Assembly (NCBI RefSeq): GCF_001704415.2
Contig: NC_030819.1
Span: 33,722,575 to 33,786,574 of the forward strand
From: Capra hircus
Taxonomy: Eukaryota; Chordata; Mammalia; Artiodactyla; Bovidae
Direction of reading: 5' to 3'
Length of the DNA stretch: 64,000 nt
Position 1 is the stretch's first letter, and the number at the start of each line of letters is the position of its first letter. Under the pieces are notes generated by a model. It searched no databases. It was not told the origin of the DNA and saw only the letters and a program-made list of their open reading frames with translations. Below, in pieces: positions 25,100 to 36,266 of the stretch. The translations under genes were made by a program, and so were the position numbers.

Positions 25100-25959
25100 G
25101 TAAGCAGTCCATTCACACTGTTGTTCTCTGTGTTTGAAGATGATCATTTTAACTTGATTTATTAATTTATAGAATGCCTCCTCTAATAAAGAACCTGAGG
25201 AAACATTGCTATGATCAAATAGAGTAATACTAAATCATTAACTCATGAAAAATTCAGAAGTCAAATTAAAAAGGAGTAAAATAAATAGAAAATGACTTTT
25301 CAATCATTTTAGGTTGAAAAAGGCATTAGCAGTCAATCTCAATCTTCTGTATACCTTTCTCTCTGTGTACTTTCTTGTAGCCATTTTAATGACAAGATAC
25401 AGGGGCATTTTGATGTGGCTTTAAAATTTTTTAGCATTTATATATCACCAGATGCTATGTAAACATACATCATCACCACAGACATAGGGGGACCAGGGAT
25501 GAAGTGAGTAAGGGGATGGATTGCCTCTGGTAGAGAGTCAAAAAACAACCAGGAGTCATAAGTTTACTGCACTATGCATGTCAGAAAGGGCCACCTGTTA
25601 CACTAAGTAAAGGATCTGCTCAGTCTTTAAAAATTCACTGATAGCTTGAATGTTCTGTTGTCACATTATCTGATTTTCTCTTAAAGTGAAAGAGAAAACT
25701 GTCGTTTATGCCTTAACTTCAGTAGCAGGCTTCATAAAAAATTTCTCAGTTAAATGCTACTGTAGTCCCAGTCTTTATCTTCCTTACCTCAGTTAACACA
25801 ATTTAATCTGATTGAGCTTTTCTTTGATACAATTTCTTCACATGGCTCCCACGACACCAGGCTTCGTTTTCCTCCGGTCTCTTTGGCTGCTCTTCTTAGT
25901 CTCCCACTGGTTACTCATCATCTTCCTGATCTGTAAATGATGGAGTGCCAGAACTCAAA

Positions 25960-26910
25960 GTCTTGGACATCTTTTTAAAGTCTGCTCACCCCACCGTGAT
26001 CCAGCCTGATGGCTTTAAGTGTTTTTCTTTTTATCACTCTTACACTTAATAGACCTCCAGAGTCATTTACACAGCTGCCTACTCTGCATCTCCATGTGAA
26101 TAGCTAACAGGTATTTGGGGTGTAACATACTCAAAACCAGGCTTCTGACATCTTCTCTAAACCTCCTGTTCTGTTGTCCTTCCCCATCCCATTTAACGGG
26201 CTCACAGTAGAATTAACTTTATTATTCCAGTTGCTCAGGCCAAAAATCTTGAAGTCCTTCTTGACTGCCCTCTGTCTTTCACATCCCACATTCACTCTAG
26301 CAGCAGATGTTGTTGGCTGCACTTCAAAAATAAATCCAGGGTCTAACTACTTCTGAAAACTGTCCCTAGTACCAGGTTGGTCCAAACCCCGCCCGCTTGG
26401 ATCAGTACAGAGTAGCCTTTACTCCATCCTTGCTCCCTTCGTTGTCTTCTCTGCAAAGCAGAGTGATTCTCTTGGAATGTACACCAGAGTATGCCACTCC
26501 TCTGTTCAGATTCCTGCAGTGCTGCTTATATTAGAATGAAAACCGCAGGCCTTACAAGGGCCTGAAAAACACCATCAGAAGTAACTTCCATCACCCCTCT
26601 GCCCTTATGTTATACTAGTTAATTCACCACAGTCTAGCTACACTGGCTGCCTGTGTTCCTCAAATATGCTGGGCACAGTCAAACTTCAGGAGCTTCATAC
26701 CTGTTACTCCCTCTGACTATAGCTCTTCCTTCCCATACCTGCATGGGAACAGATCTTTACCTTAAGATCTCAACTCCGTGGTGAGCCTATTTAAAACTGT
26801 ACATTCCGATAGCCCCCATTTTTTGTTGTTTGCCTTGTGTACCCCTGTATGCCCGATTCTTAACCACCCTGCCTGGCACACAGTATGTGTTCAAAATTAT
26901 TTGCTGAAGA
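25960..26910 (+). mobile_element. L2 LINE 3' part
   Basis: Sense L2 landmarks: cttgaagtccttcttgac, gccactcctctgttcagatt, gtctagctacactggctgcc, ctccctctgactatagctct, and the terminal cctggcacacagtatgtgt. Old, non-coding. Confidence 0.75.
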
Positions 26911-27164
26911 TCAACAGTGGAGCCATAGGGGCAAGTTATTAAGGACCTTTATATCATGCTATTTACAATGAAAAGGAGGGAAACCATTGACGACTTTTAG
27001 ACTAAAGAAGTATTCTAATCAGATATGCATTTTAAAAAGACAACTATGGGTTATTAAAGAAAAGCAAAAACCTTTAACTGTGGAATATGGGTTAGAACAA
27101 GGAGAGAAAGGAGAGAATTAATTAGTTCGTACTGAATTCTTTCAGCTAGTAATACTGGAAACAC

Positions 27165-27198
27165 ATTGGCAGTGGCATTGGCAGTGGCATTGACAGTG
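27165..27198. repeat. 12-bp unit repeated nearly three times
   Basis: The unit attggcagtggc occurs at 27165-27176 and 27177-27188, followed by attgacagtg. Confidence 0.9.
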
Positions 27199-27270
27199 TT
27201 TGGTACCAGCAATAGAACAGATACAGAACTGGTGGAGAGATACGGAACAAAAGGATTATCCCAGGGTTGG

Positions 27271-27490
27271 TTTTTTTTTGTTTGTTTTTTTTTAAATGGC
27301 TGCTTCAGCTCTTAGTTGTGGCTCCCGGCATCTTCATTGTGTCATGTAGGATCTTTCATTGTGGTATGAGGGCTTCTTTTTAATTCTGGAGCCCATGGCA
27401 GGTGGGATCTTAGTTTCCTGACCAGGGATTGAAGCCACATCTCCTATACTGGCCGGCACTGGCGGGTGGATTCTTTACCACTGAGTAACC
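27271..27490 (-). mobile_element. CHR-type (tRNA-Glu derived) SINE
   Basis: The + strand begins with a T-rich tract (the A tail), then gctcttagttgtggctcc, gatcttagtttcctgaccag and ggattgaagccacatctcc, ending ggattctttaccactgag. This is the cetartiodactyl CHR SINE layout, antisense. Confidence 0.78.
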
Positions 27491-27569
27491 TGAGTGCTTT
27501 ACCTTCTGTTATTGCCAACTCATCAGCTAATATTTTTCTAGCCTTTTTTTGGGGCGGTAGGGGGTGGTG

Positions 27570-27750
27570 CTGTGGTATATAAGTGTTCTACAAGTATCGT
27601 TTCTTTTAATTCTCACAGTTACAATGAAGTAGGCACTGCTAGTGTGTCCATCTCCCTTCTATGGATGAAGAAACCGGATCCTAGGATCTCATAGCTAGTT
27701 ACATGTTAAGGCAAAATTCTACATTTGGAACCTCACTTAGAAATTAGAGT
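27570..27750 (-). repeat. MIR fragment
   Basis: Antisense MIR: aattctcacagttacaatga, agtaggcactgctagtgtg, gatgaagaaaccggatcct and ctcatagctagttacatgt. Confidence 0.7.
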
Positions 27751-28044
27751 TCTCTCACCTCCTTCAGATGTTTATATCTGGTAAAGAACATTTTTGGAGC
27801 ATTTGATATAAGTAGGTGAATATATAAAGCAAGAAAAACTGAGGTTAATATAGACCACAAGACATTGTATAAGTTTCTTAATTTAGATATATAGATTTGT
27901 TTATTTCACTAAGATTTTTTTTAAGCAGGTACTCTTTTACATTTAATAATGTCCAGTGTATATTAGAGATACAAAATTATAAGCACATTATTCAGCAGAT
28001 TTACATGATTGAGTGATCACAATATGCTTTTCTCCTTTCCCCAG

Positions 28045-28136
28045 CTGTTTGAGTTAGGTCCTGATGGAGGAGATCATGAAACTGATGGAGACCTTCTTGC
28101 AGAGACAGATGTCTTAGCTTATGACTGTGCTGCTAG
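28045..28136 (+). CDS. MYCBP2: MYCBP2 exon e9: PHR1 domain
   Basis: 92 bases, phase 0 to phase 2. It reads LFELGPDGGDHETDGDLLAE, then TDVLAYDCAA. The segment is acidic (D/E rich) and forms the loop and strand after the GEYTAKIKLFE strand of PHR1. The acceptor is tcctttccccag and the donor TAG/gtaaag, splitting the arginine shared with e10. Confidence 0.95.
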
Positions 28137-29159
28137 GTAAAGATTTCTTCCGTATTCATTGTAATCATTGCATACTTGATATGGCAAGTTTATTATAAAT
28201 GAATAACATGATTTAAAAAGGAAGTTTTAAGTAATCTGTGATCAGATGCTTAAGAAACTAAATTATGTGCTAGGTGATAAGTGTTGCTTTTAACAATAGT
28301 ACATTAAAACTGTAGTGTCCTTCCTATTTGTATTTCACAAGATAAATTGACTGTTTCTACACTGAAGGTGGAAATACACATATTTTGCACACATATTTTC
28401 ATGCATCACTTAGAGAACATCTGATATCCTACTCTAGTGATGCAGTGCAGTTATTTACTACCAGTAGCGTTACGTGTGCTATGTCCAGTAGTCGCAGTGG
28501 GCCGTACTTTAGATCACCTGCATACTCTGACACCTTGACACCGTGCCTGTAGTGTTTGCTTGGTTATAGCACCATTGGAGAGGTGGCCAGCTTTACTGAA
28601 ACCTCAGGAGTAGCCAGAATCAGGATGCTTGCTTTTTAAGTTTTCATTAAATAAAAGAGAGGCAGATTTTATCAGTCTTTCTGTGTAATCCTAAGAATTA
28701 TCTCAGCCTGTGCTATGATAAACCAGGGAAGACGATAATGTGAAAAAGAAATGAATTGAACTTAATGGTAATAGTAACACATGGTCCTTCACCAGTCACT
28801 ATGTTAGGAAAACCTCCTGTGGCATTCATAAGCTTTTTACTAATGAAAATATATCTTTTCTGAAACTGGTGATAAGGCATTGAGTTTGCTTTCAGTAGAT
28901 AGTACTTTGTGAACAAAATAGTAAACCTAAAGAAAATTCCAACTGTTTCTTCACTTTAGGCATTAACCAGTATCGGGAGATATTTTTCTAGTAACTTTTA
29001 TGTTATCTATGAATGAAAATTGGGGAAATTTCAGGAAGATTAATTATTAAGTAATTTTTAGTAAAGCCTTAAGATACCATTGTCGTCATATTTTGAACCG
29101 ATGATTATGAGTCAAAAATGCAGTATATGGCTTTATATAGACAGAATCATCTAGATTTT

Positions 29160-29460
29160 CTTCATTTGCCTATTAATGAAGCCCAGATTCCTATGGCTAG
29201 TGTTAAAGAACATCCCTAATCTTTAACAGCCTCTTTTAACTTTCTCCCTATTACTCTTCTTTATCTGTCTTAATGCTCTAATCCTACTAGACACTTTGCC
29301 AGTTTCATATCCTGTTTTGTACTTTCAGACCTCTGCAGAACTGTTCGTGACAGTCTTCCCCTTCCTCAGTATCCTCTGTTCTCTCTATCCCTAGCTGCAA
29401 TCAGTGCACATTCCCTCCACTCTGTTAATAGGACTTTTCAACTTGGGTATATATCAGATT
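29160..29460 (+). mobile_element. L2 LINE remnant
   Basis: Weak L2-like text (aagcccagattcctatgg, tgctctaatcctactagaca, cagacctctgcagaactgtt). Strongly diverged. Confidence 0.4.
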
Positions 29461-29499
29461 CTCTTATTTGTTTATTTTATTTTATTTTATTTTTTTGCT

Positions 29500-29745
29500 T
29501 TCCTGCTAATTTAGTGAACTTTTTGGGTAGTTACTATGTGACAGGTTCAGTTCCAAACTCCTTGTCTCAACTCAGTTCTCAGAGCAGTCCTATGACCTGG
29601 ATATTACTGTTATCCCTATTTCCAAATAAGGAAACATGAGTCATTGAGTCACACAGAAGCTGTAGTAACTTGCACAAGATCACCCAGCCAGCAAGTTACA
29701 AAGCCAGGCCTTGAACTCAGGCCATCTGATTCCAGAGCCCACAGA
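29500..29745 (-). repeat. MIR fragment
   Basis: Antisense MIR: tagttactatgtgacagg, gcagtcctatgacctggat, taacttgcacaagatcaccc, and aggccttgaactcaggccat. Confidence 0.85.
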
Positions 29746-29817
29746 ACACTTTAGTTGAATAAATCTACTTTAAAATTCAGTCTTCCTGAAAAAACTATCC
29801 ATTTTTTGGATAACAGT

Positions 29818-31690
29818 TAAAGATTGTCAAAAAGGCAAAATGGTTTTCTGAGGACGCCTTACAAATAGCTGAGAAAAGAAGAGAAGCAAAACGCAAAGGG
29901 AAAAAGGAAAGATATACCTATTTGAATGCAAAGTTCCAAAGAATAGCAAGAAATGATAAGAAAACCTTCGTCAGTGATCAATGCAAAGAAATAGAGGAAA
30001 ATGATAGATTGGGAACAACTAGAGATCCCTTCAAGAAAATTAGACATACCAAGGGAATCATGCAAAGACAGGCACAGTAAAGGACAGAGGCAGACCTAAC
30101 TAAGCAGAATATATTAAGAAGAGGTGGGAAGAATACATAGAAAAACTATACAATAAAGATCTTCATGACCCAGATAACCACGATGGTGTGATCACCCACC
30201 TAGAGCCAGACATCCTGGAATGCGAAGTCAAGTGGACCTAAGGAAGCATCACTGCGAACAAAGCTAGTGGATGTGATGGAATTCCAGTTAAGCTTTTCAA
30301 ATCCTGAAAGATGATGTGAAAGTGCTGCACTCAATATGCCAGAAAATTTGGGAAATGCGGCAATGGCCACAGGACAGGAAAAGGTCAGTTTTCATTCCAA
30401 TCCCAAAGAAAGGCAATGCCAAAGAATGTTCAGACCAGCACACAGTTGCACTCATCTCACAGCCTAGCAAAGTAATGCTCAGCGTTCTCCAAGCCAGGCT
30501 TCAAAAGTACCTGAACTGAGAACTTCCAGATGATTAAGCTGGTTTTAGAAAAGGCAGAGGAACCAGAGATCAAATTGCCACTTTCGTTGGATCATAGAAG
30601 AAGCAAGAGAATTTCAGAAAAACATCTACTTCTACTTTATTGACTATGCCAAAGCCTTTGACTGTGTGGATCACAACAAACTATGGAAAATTCTTCAAGA
30701 GTTGGAAAACGAGAAATCTGAGTAATCTGTATGCAGGTCAAGAAGCAACAGTTAGAAATGGACATGAAACAACAGACTGGTTCCAGAGTAGGAAAGGAGT
30801 ACATCAAGGCTGTGTATTGTCACCCTGCTTATTTAACTTCTATGCAGAGTGCATCATGCGAAATGCTGGGCTGGGTGAAGCACAAGCCAGAATCAAGATT
30901 GCCAGGAGAAATAACAATAACCTCAGATACGCAGATGAAACCACCCTTATGGCAGAAAGTGAAGAAGAACTAAAGAGCCTCTTGATGACAGCAAAAGAGA
31001 AGAGTGAAAAAGTTGGCTTAAAACTCAACATTCAGAAAACGAAGATCATGGCATTTGGTCCCATCGCTTCATGGCAGATAGATGGAGAAACAATGGCTGA
31101 CTTTATTTTTCTGGGCTCCAAAATCACTGCAGATGGTTGCAGCCATGAAATTAAAAGACGCTTGCTCCTTGGAAGAAAAGCTCTGACCAACCTAGACAGC
31201 ATATTAAAAAGCAGAGACATTACTTTGCTGACAAAGGTCCATCTAGTCAAAGCTATGGTTTTTCCAGCAGGCATGTATGAATGTGAAAGTTGGACTATAA
31301 AGAAAGCTGAGTGCCAAAGAATTGATGCTTTTGAACTGCGGTGTTAAGAGTCTTGAGAGTCCCTTGGACTGTAAGGAGATCCAACCAGTCCATCCTAAAG
31401 GTAATCAGTCCTGAATATTCATTGGAAGGACTGATGCTAAAGTTGAAAACTCCAATAGTTAGGCCACCTGATGTGAAGAAGTGACTCATTTGAAAAGACC
31501 CTGATGCTGGGGAAAATTGAAGACAGGAGGAGAAGGGGACGACAAGAGGATGAGATGGTTGGATGGCATCACTGACTCAATGGACATGAGTTTGAGCAAT
31601 CTCCAGAAGTTGGTGATGGACAGAGAGGCCTGGTGTGCTATAGTCCACGGGGTCGCAAAGAGTTGGACATGACAGTGACTGAAATGTAAA
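29818..31690 (+). mobile_element. BovB (RTE) LINE, 5'-truncated, decayed
   Basis: About 1.9 kb covering part of the endonuclease/RT linker, the RT domain and the 3' end. Recognisable blocks are KRSVFIPIPKKGNAKECSDQ (30382-30441), FIDYAKAFDCVDHN (split between frames near 30637-30675) and the long open frame 30640-31347, with LRYADETTLMAE where functional RTs have the Y-A-D-D catalytic pair. A small deletion near 30700-30725 and several stops also break it. It ends gtcgcaaagagttggacatg. Non-functional. Confidence 0.93.
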
Positions 31691-31794
31691 AGTCATCTTA
31701 TTTTAGTATGAAAGTTTTATATTTTTTAAGCAAGTTTTAGAATTCACAATGAAGGGGACGAAAATGTCTTGACCATAACACAAGTAACTGTCAT

Positions 31795-32006
31795 TTATGT
31801 ATTTCAGTTGGAGGATAATCGCTTTATAATGCTGCTGTTTTCTGTCATACAACAATGTGAATCGGCCATAATTATATATATATATATCCCCTCCCTCTTG
31901 AGTCTCCCTCTTCCCTGCCACTGCGCCCTTCTGAGTTGTCACAGAGCACCAGGCTGGGCTCCCTGTGTTGTATAGCAACTTCCCAGTAGCTATCTATTTG
32001 GCAGTT

Positions 32007-32040
<34 letters not shown>

Positions 32041-32340
32041 ACGCGTGCGTGCTTTCGTGCGCACGTGTGCGTGTGTGTTTGTGTATGCTACTTTCTTTAT
32101 TTGTTGTACCCTCTCCTTCCCCCACTGTTTCCACAAGTCTGTTCTCTACATCTGCATCTCCATTCCTTCCCTGCAAATAGGTTCATCAGTACTGTTTTTC
32201 TTGATCCCATATATATTTGTTTTTTCTCTTTCTGACTTCACTCTGTATGGCAGTCTCTAAGTTCATCCACCTAACTCCAACTGACTCAAATTTGTTCCAC
32301 TGCCCAGACTTTTTAAAATAGAGGGTTTTTCATGTCGTTT
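31795..32340 (-). mobile_element. bovine-type L1 3' UTR fragment
   Basis: Antisense landmarks: ttggaggataatcgctttat, gcaccaggctgggctccct, gtagctatctatttggcagt, cccccactgtttccacaagt, caaataggttcatcagtact and ctgactcaaatttgttcc. This is the ruminant L1 3' region. It hosts the TG repeat at 32009-32090. Confidence 0.8.
32009..32090. repeat. (TG)n microsatellite with CG-containing interruptions
   Basis: Roughly 14 uninterrupted TG units, then an imperfect GC/TG tract (gcacgcgtgcgtgctttcgt) returning to gtgtgcgtgtgtg. The alternating purine-pyrimidine sequence is likely length-polymorphic. Confidence 0.95.
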
Positions 32341-32461
32341 GGCAAGAATCTTCTAATACTGTGTATTTCATGTTTTGCTTATAAAAAGGATTTTAAAAAG
32401 TAAATGTATGTACCAAAGAAGTGCAGAGGCCCTTTCTTTGACGGTCTGATTTTCCTCTTAG

Positions 32462-32596
32462 GGAAAAATATGCAATGATGTTTGATGAACCAGTCCTCCT
32501 GCAGGCAGGCTGGTGGTATGTTGCCTGGGCACGAGTGTCAGGACCCAGCAGTGACTGTGGATCTCACGGACAAGCCTCTATTACCACAGATGATGG
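32462..32596 (+). CDS. MYCBP2: MYCBP2 exon e10: PHR1 domain
   Basis: 135 bases, phase 2 to phase 2. It reads EKYAMMFDEPVLLQAGWWYV, then AWARVSGPSSDCGSHGQASI. The pattern M-F-x-x-P-V-x-L-x-A-G-x-W-Y-x-x-x-A-x-x-x-G-x-x-S-x-x-G-x-x-G is the back half of PHR domains. The acceptor is cctcttag and the donor TGG/gtgagc, with GGG glycine shared with e11. Confidence 0.96.
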
Positions 32597-33927
32597 GTGA
32601 GCAGAATGTTTCAGCATTACTTAAGCAACTCTCATTTTTGTTAGCTGAATGTTGATTTGAAAGCTCAGAGGTCTTTTTGTAGGATAAAAAAAAATCTTTG
32701 TAGGTCTAGAACATAATATGACCTGCTAAAAATTAAATTCGTGTAATCTCATGCTAAATAAAGTAAGACAAAATGAGAAGATACTCTGCTATTCTTTGCT
32801 CTTGTCACTTGGCATTTGTATGTGTTTCTGGATGTTACAATGTTTAAAACCTTATTATACCAAAATTAGAAGTTACACAGAGGAAAATGACAAGAATAGT
32901 TAGGCGTCTGGAAACTTGAAAGAAGAAATAATATACTTGCTATAAAATTTGATCATGCTGATGAAAATAACAAGTTGCAAAGCTTTTATGATATGAGATG
33001 ATATAGTTTTAATAAGGTGTAAGGGGAAGTTTACTTTTAAATTTCAAATACAGAGCTCTTCCCAGTTTACAAAATGCTTTCATACATAATATCTCATTTG
33101 ATGCTCTCAGTAACTTTGTAAAGGGGTTATTAGCCTTGTTTTTATAGTCGGGAATAAAGAGACAAAAGGTGAAACAATTTTGCATCAAATCGTACAGCTG
33201 CTTTGTGGCAGAGCCAGGTCTCGACCTGGGGTCTCTTGACTCCAAGTCTAGCCTACTCTGTACTCTGATTCATGTGAAGGAGCTATCATTTATAAGAGAA
33301 GTTCAGTTTATTCTTTATCATTCTTGAGCATAAGCTGTTTGAACTGGATATACTTCATATAGTTTCATTCAACTCAGAACTGACCAAAAACAGAGCAGAC
33401 TAATTTATGAGGTGAATTCTGTGTTCCTGAATGTACAAAGTAGAATGTTGTAGAGAAATGAAGTCTGTTGTCATAACGTATCCTTTTCAAATTGAATGGT
33501 AAAACTCAAGAGACTCCTTTTTGGTCCTGTACTACATTATTCCATATACAATTGATTCAACCTTGAAATATCATAGCATTTGAAGCTAAAGTTTATACCG
33601 TATCTAGTTTAATAGATTTTAAACTGTTTGTTGAAGTATCGATATTTTGGTAAAAACGTACCATTCTGGTTGATGTTGAGCTTTAACAGGAGGGATCGGG
33701 CAGTAGCTCCCAATCAGGTTCAGTTCTTTCATTTAACCCATTAAGCTATTTGGAGCTAGAACTGAGATCACAACAGTGTCTTTCTACTTTTACTTTCTCC
33801 CCTGAAAAATGAATTTCTCTTCAGTTACATAAAGTTTGAAAACATGATTGTTACATTTTTCAGTTTCTTTCATGAATCTTGGAATCATGTTGTTTTTGGT
33901 TGCATTGTTATTTTTTTCTCTTCATAG
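32597..33927 (+). other. intron 10 with MIR at about 33050-33250
   Basis: 1.3 kb. An antisense MIR (agtttacaaaatgctttcat, aatatctcatttgatgctct, gtggcagagccaggtctcga) is the only repeat recognised. Confidence 0.78.
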
Positions 33928-34011
33928 GGTTGTTTTCCAGTTTAAAAGTTCAAAGAAATCAAATAATGGCACAGATGTTAATGCTGGTCAGATACCTCAA
34001 TTATTATACAG
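33928..34011 (+). CDS. MYCBP2: MYCBP2 exon e11: end of PHR1
   Basis: 84 bases, phase 2 to phase 2. It encodes VVFQFKSSKKSNNGT, then DVNAGQIPQLLY. V-x-F-x-F followed by N-G-T and G-Q-I-P-Q-L-L-Y-R is how PHR domains close; the PHR2 counterpart in e19 reads GQIPQILYYR. The acceptor is tcttcatag and the donor CAG/gtatta. Confidence 0.95.
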
Positions 34012-35288
34012 GTATTAGCATATTTATAGTTAATTAACATGGTTTATTCTTTTAATATAATGCACTAGGATTACTGTAAAATTTGTGACATAATAAGGGA
34101 GAAATTACTTGAAGCATTCAGCACTTTATAATATACCATTAGAAATAGAACAGAAACATCTAAGTTTTGTATATCTTTAAACATTTTTTTACCTGAAGGT
34201 TAATTTTAGTAAAATGTCACTAGTGATTCACATTATCTATATTATGCCTGTGATATTTTAATGACTTAAGAGATGGCTGGATGGCATCACTGACTCGATG
34301 GATGTGAGTCTGAGTGAACTCTGGGAGTTGGTGATGGACAGGGAGGCCTGGCGTGCTGCGATTCATGGGGTCGCAAGGAGTTGGACACGACTGAGCGACT
34401 GAACTGAACTGATTTTTTTAATCTATTGATTTTCTCACCAATTTCTGAATGTTTTAAACTAATGAAATTCATCTTAGAGAAATGAAATCTGAGTATTAGG
34501 GACTTTTCTATGTAGGCCTAGTTGATTTATTCTACACTTTTATGTTTCTTGTTCATCTTGTGATAGAATGAATTGGAAAATCCCTTACCGCTGAAAAGTT
34601 TCTGCCTTTAATTAAAATATCAAATGATAACTTGCTCATATGACATACTATTATATTTTAATATCATTTAAGAATTTTAATTACTTTATGGGAATTGAGA
34701 CATATATGGGAGCATTGCCTATGTGTGTATCCATCTATTTCTAGGAGATTACTGTAATAATTTTTAGATGAAAGAATTTAAATAGATATAAACCATTACT
34801 AGACAATGACATTCTTATTTTAAGTAGTAAATATCAAAGGAAATAGCTTTAGAACAGTGATTCTCTCTTCCATATCTTTTCTAGTAATCTCTTTAAGAAC
34901 CTAGATGTTATAACCTCACTTTTTACAAGAGGAGATTTTTATTTGCTATTTTACAATCTGTTATAGTCAGAATTTGCCATGGGTAGCATTTTGAAAATTA
35001 CTAGTTGCTTGGTCTACTCCTGGGTACAGTTACTAGCATTTATTAGTAACATTACTAGAAAACATAAGTTATGTTTGCTGTCTAGTAGGAGAAGAGAGTT
35101 TCTACTACCCAGCTTTTTACAAAGGTGACATTTAGAAGATGAACTGCTTTGCTTATGTGCTAAAAATTTTGCTTAGCAAACAGAATAGTTAAATGTTTAA
35201 TTTACTTTGCTATTGCAAAAATGTATATTTGAGAAGAAAATGTCATTGAACTTTCCAACATAAGTTTGTGTGTGTCTGCTACCTTCAG
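34012..35288 (+). other. intron 11 with short BovB fragment
   Basis: 1.3 kb, AT-rich. Apart from the BovB tail at 34268-34412, nothing is recognised. Confidence 0.8.
34268..34412 (+). mobile_element. BovB 3' tail fragment
   Basis: It carries the last 145 bases of BovB: gagatggctggatggcatca through ggcctggcgtgctgcgattc to ctgagcgactgaactgaact. The same text ends the copy at 15043-15196 with few differences, so this is a severely 5'-truncated young insertion. Confidence 0.92.
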
Positions 35289-35385
35289 ACTTCCAACTAG
35301 TGATGGCAGTGCTTCAAAAGGCAAACAGCAAACCAGTGAACCTGTACATATTTTAAAGAGATCTTTTGCGAGAACTGTCTCAGTG
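35289..35385 (+). CDS. MYCBP2: MYCBP2 exon e12: spacer after PHR1
   Basis: 97 bases, phase 2 to phase 0. It completes the arginine that ends PHR1, then reads LPTSDGSASKGKQQTSEPVH and ILKRSFARTVSV. It is polar, rich in S, K and Q, and probably disordered, with a basic K-R-S-F-A-R-T patch that could be a phosphorylation site (inference). The acceptor is ctaccttcag and the donor GTG/gtaagc. Confidence 0.94.
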
Positions 35386-35755
35386 GTAAGCCATTTAAAA
35401 AAATTCCAGCTTTTCTGTCCAGTGTTCAGTTTCATTTAGATGGTTAGCACAGTTTATCTCAGCATAGTTTTGTAACTGCGATTTGTTTGTACTAGTTTTG
35501 ACATCCCAGGCCGAAGAATATGCACTTAAAATAATGTGAAAATAGAGGTGTTCTCTGTATGTGTGTGTCTTATATACACACTACATCTTTATTCCTTCAT
35601 CTGTCAATGGACATTTAGGCTGCTTCCATGTCTTAGTTGTTGTAAATAGTGCTGCTATGAACATTGGGATGCATGTGTCTTTTCAAATTAATGGTTTTCT
35701 CTGGATATATGCAAAGGAGTGAGATTGATGATGAAAAGTTTCATCAAATATATGA

Positions 35756-35960
35756 GCTTCCCTGGTGGCTCAGATGGTAAAGAATCCGCCTGCAGTGCAG
35801 GAGACCCAAGTTTGATCCCAGGGTCAGGAAGATCCCCTGGAGAAAGGAATGGCTACCCACTCCGGTATTCTTGCCTGGAGGATTACAAGGATAGAGGAGC
35901 CTAGCCTGCTACAGTTTAAGGGGTCACACGGAATCGAACATGACTGAGCAAGTAACTTAC
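35756..35960 (+). mobile_element. Bov-tA SINE
   Basis: Sense: gcttccctggtggctcagat, tttgatcccagggtcagg, gaatggctacccactcc, and aatcgaacatgactgagca. Inserted in the L1 fragment. Confidence 0.9.
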
Positions 35961-36070
35961 TACAGATATTCTATGTTGATACATGGGCTCTGTCTGAATT
36001 TTTTAATGTTTGCATAGTATTCCATAGAATGGTGTATGGTGTATTCCATAGAATGGTGTTCCATAGAATG

Positions 36071-36190
36071 CTTTTTTTTTTGATTGTGCCACACAGCTAG
36101 GGGGATCTTACTTCCCAAATAGGAATAGAACCTGGGCCTTCGGCAGTGAAAAATCAGAGTCCTAACAACTGGACGGCCAAGGAATTCCCA
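36071..36190 (-). mobile_element. CHR-type SINE
   Basis: The + strand starts with a T run, then gattgtgccacacagctagg, gggatcttacttcccaaata and aatagaacctgggccttcgg, ending ctggacggccaaggaattcc. This is the CHR head in antisense. Confidence 0.8.
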
Positions 36191-36266
36191 GCAGATTGAT
36201 GTACTCTAATTTATCCAATTCTGTTCCCATCAAAGGATTGTTTGTATCTCATTTTTTACTTTAACA

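Larger units (their letters stand above)
25100..28044 (+). other. intron 8 (2.9 kb)
   Basis: It contains an L2 3' end (about 25960-26910), a 12-bp triplet repeat (27165-27198), a CHR SINE (27271-27490) and a MIR (27570-27750). The remainder is unclassified. Confidence 0.78.
28137..32461 (+). other. intron 9 (4.3 kb)
   Basis: It contains an L2 remnant (29160-29460), an (attt)-rich tract (29465-29497), a MIR (29500-29745), a 1.9-kb BovB LINE (29818-31690), and an L1 3' end with a TG microsatellite (31795-32340). The first kilobase (28137-29150) is unclassified. Confidence 0.8.
35560..36260 (-). mobile_element. old L1 ORF2 3' part, interrupted by two SINEs
   Basis: Antisense L1 text: tcatctgtcaatggacattt, ggctgcttccatgtcttagt, gtgctgctatgaacattggg. 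It breaks at 35756 (Bov-tA), resumes near 35965 (tctatgttgatacatgggct, gcatagtattccatagaatg), breaks again at 36071 (CHR) and resumes at 36191. Confidence 0.78.

Noticed and set aside
24878..25165. 95-codon open frame overlapping e7-e8
   Set aside because: It runs from the end of e7 through intron 7, e8 and into intron 8. The MYCBP2 frame with splicing at 24883/24972 and 25099 explains it better.
31965..32260. Cysteine/valine-rich open frames on both strands
   Set aside because: Direct translation of the TG microsatellite and L1 3' UTR; not coding.
35756..35840. tRNA-like A and B boxes in Bov-tA heads (also at 904-1114, 57102, 57802, 58394)
   Set aside because: They are SINE heads derived from tRNA-Glu; no complete cloverleaf or tRNA gene ends.
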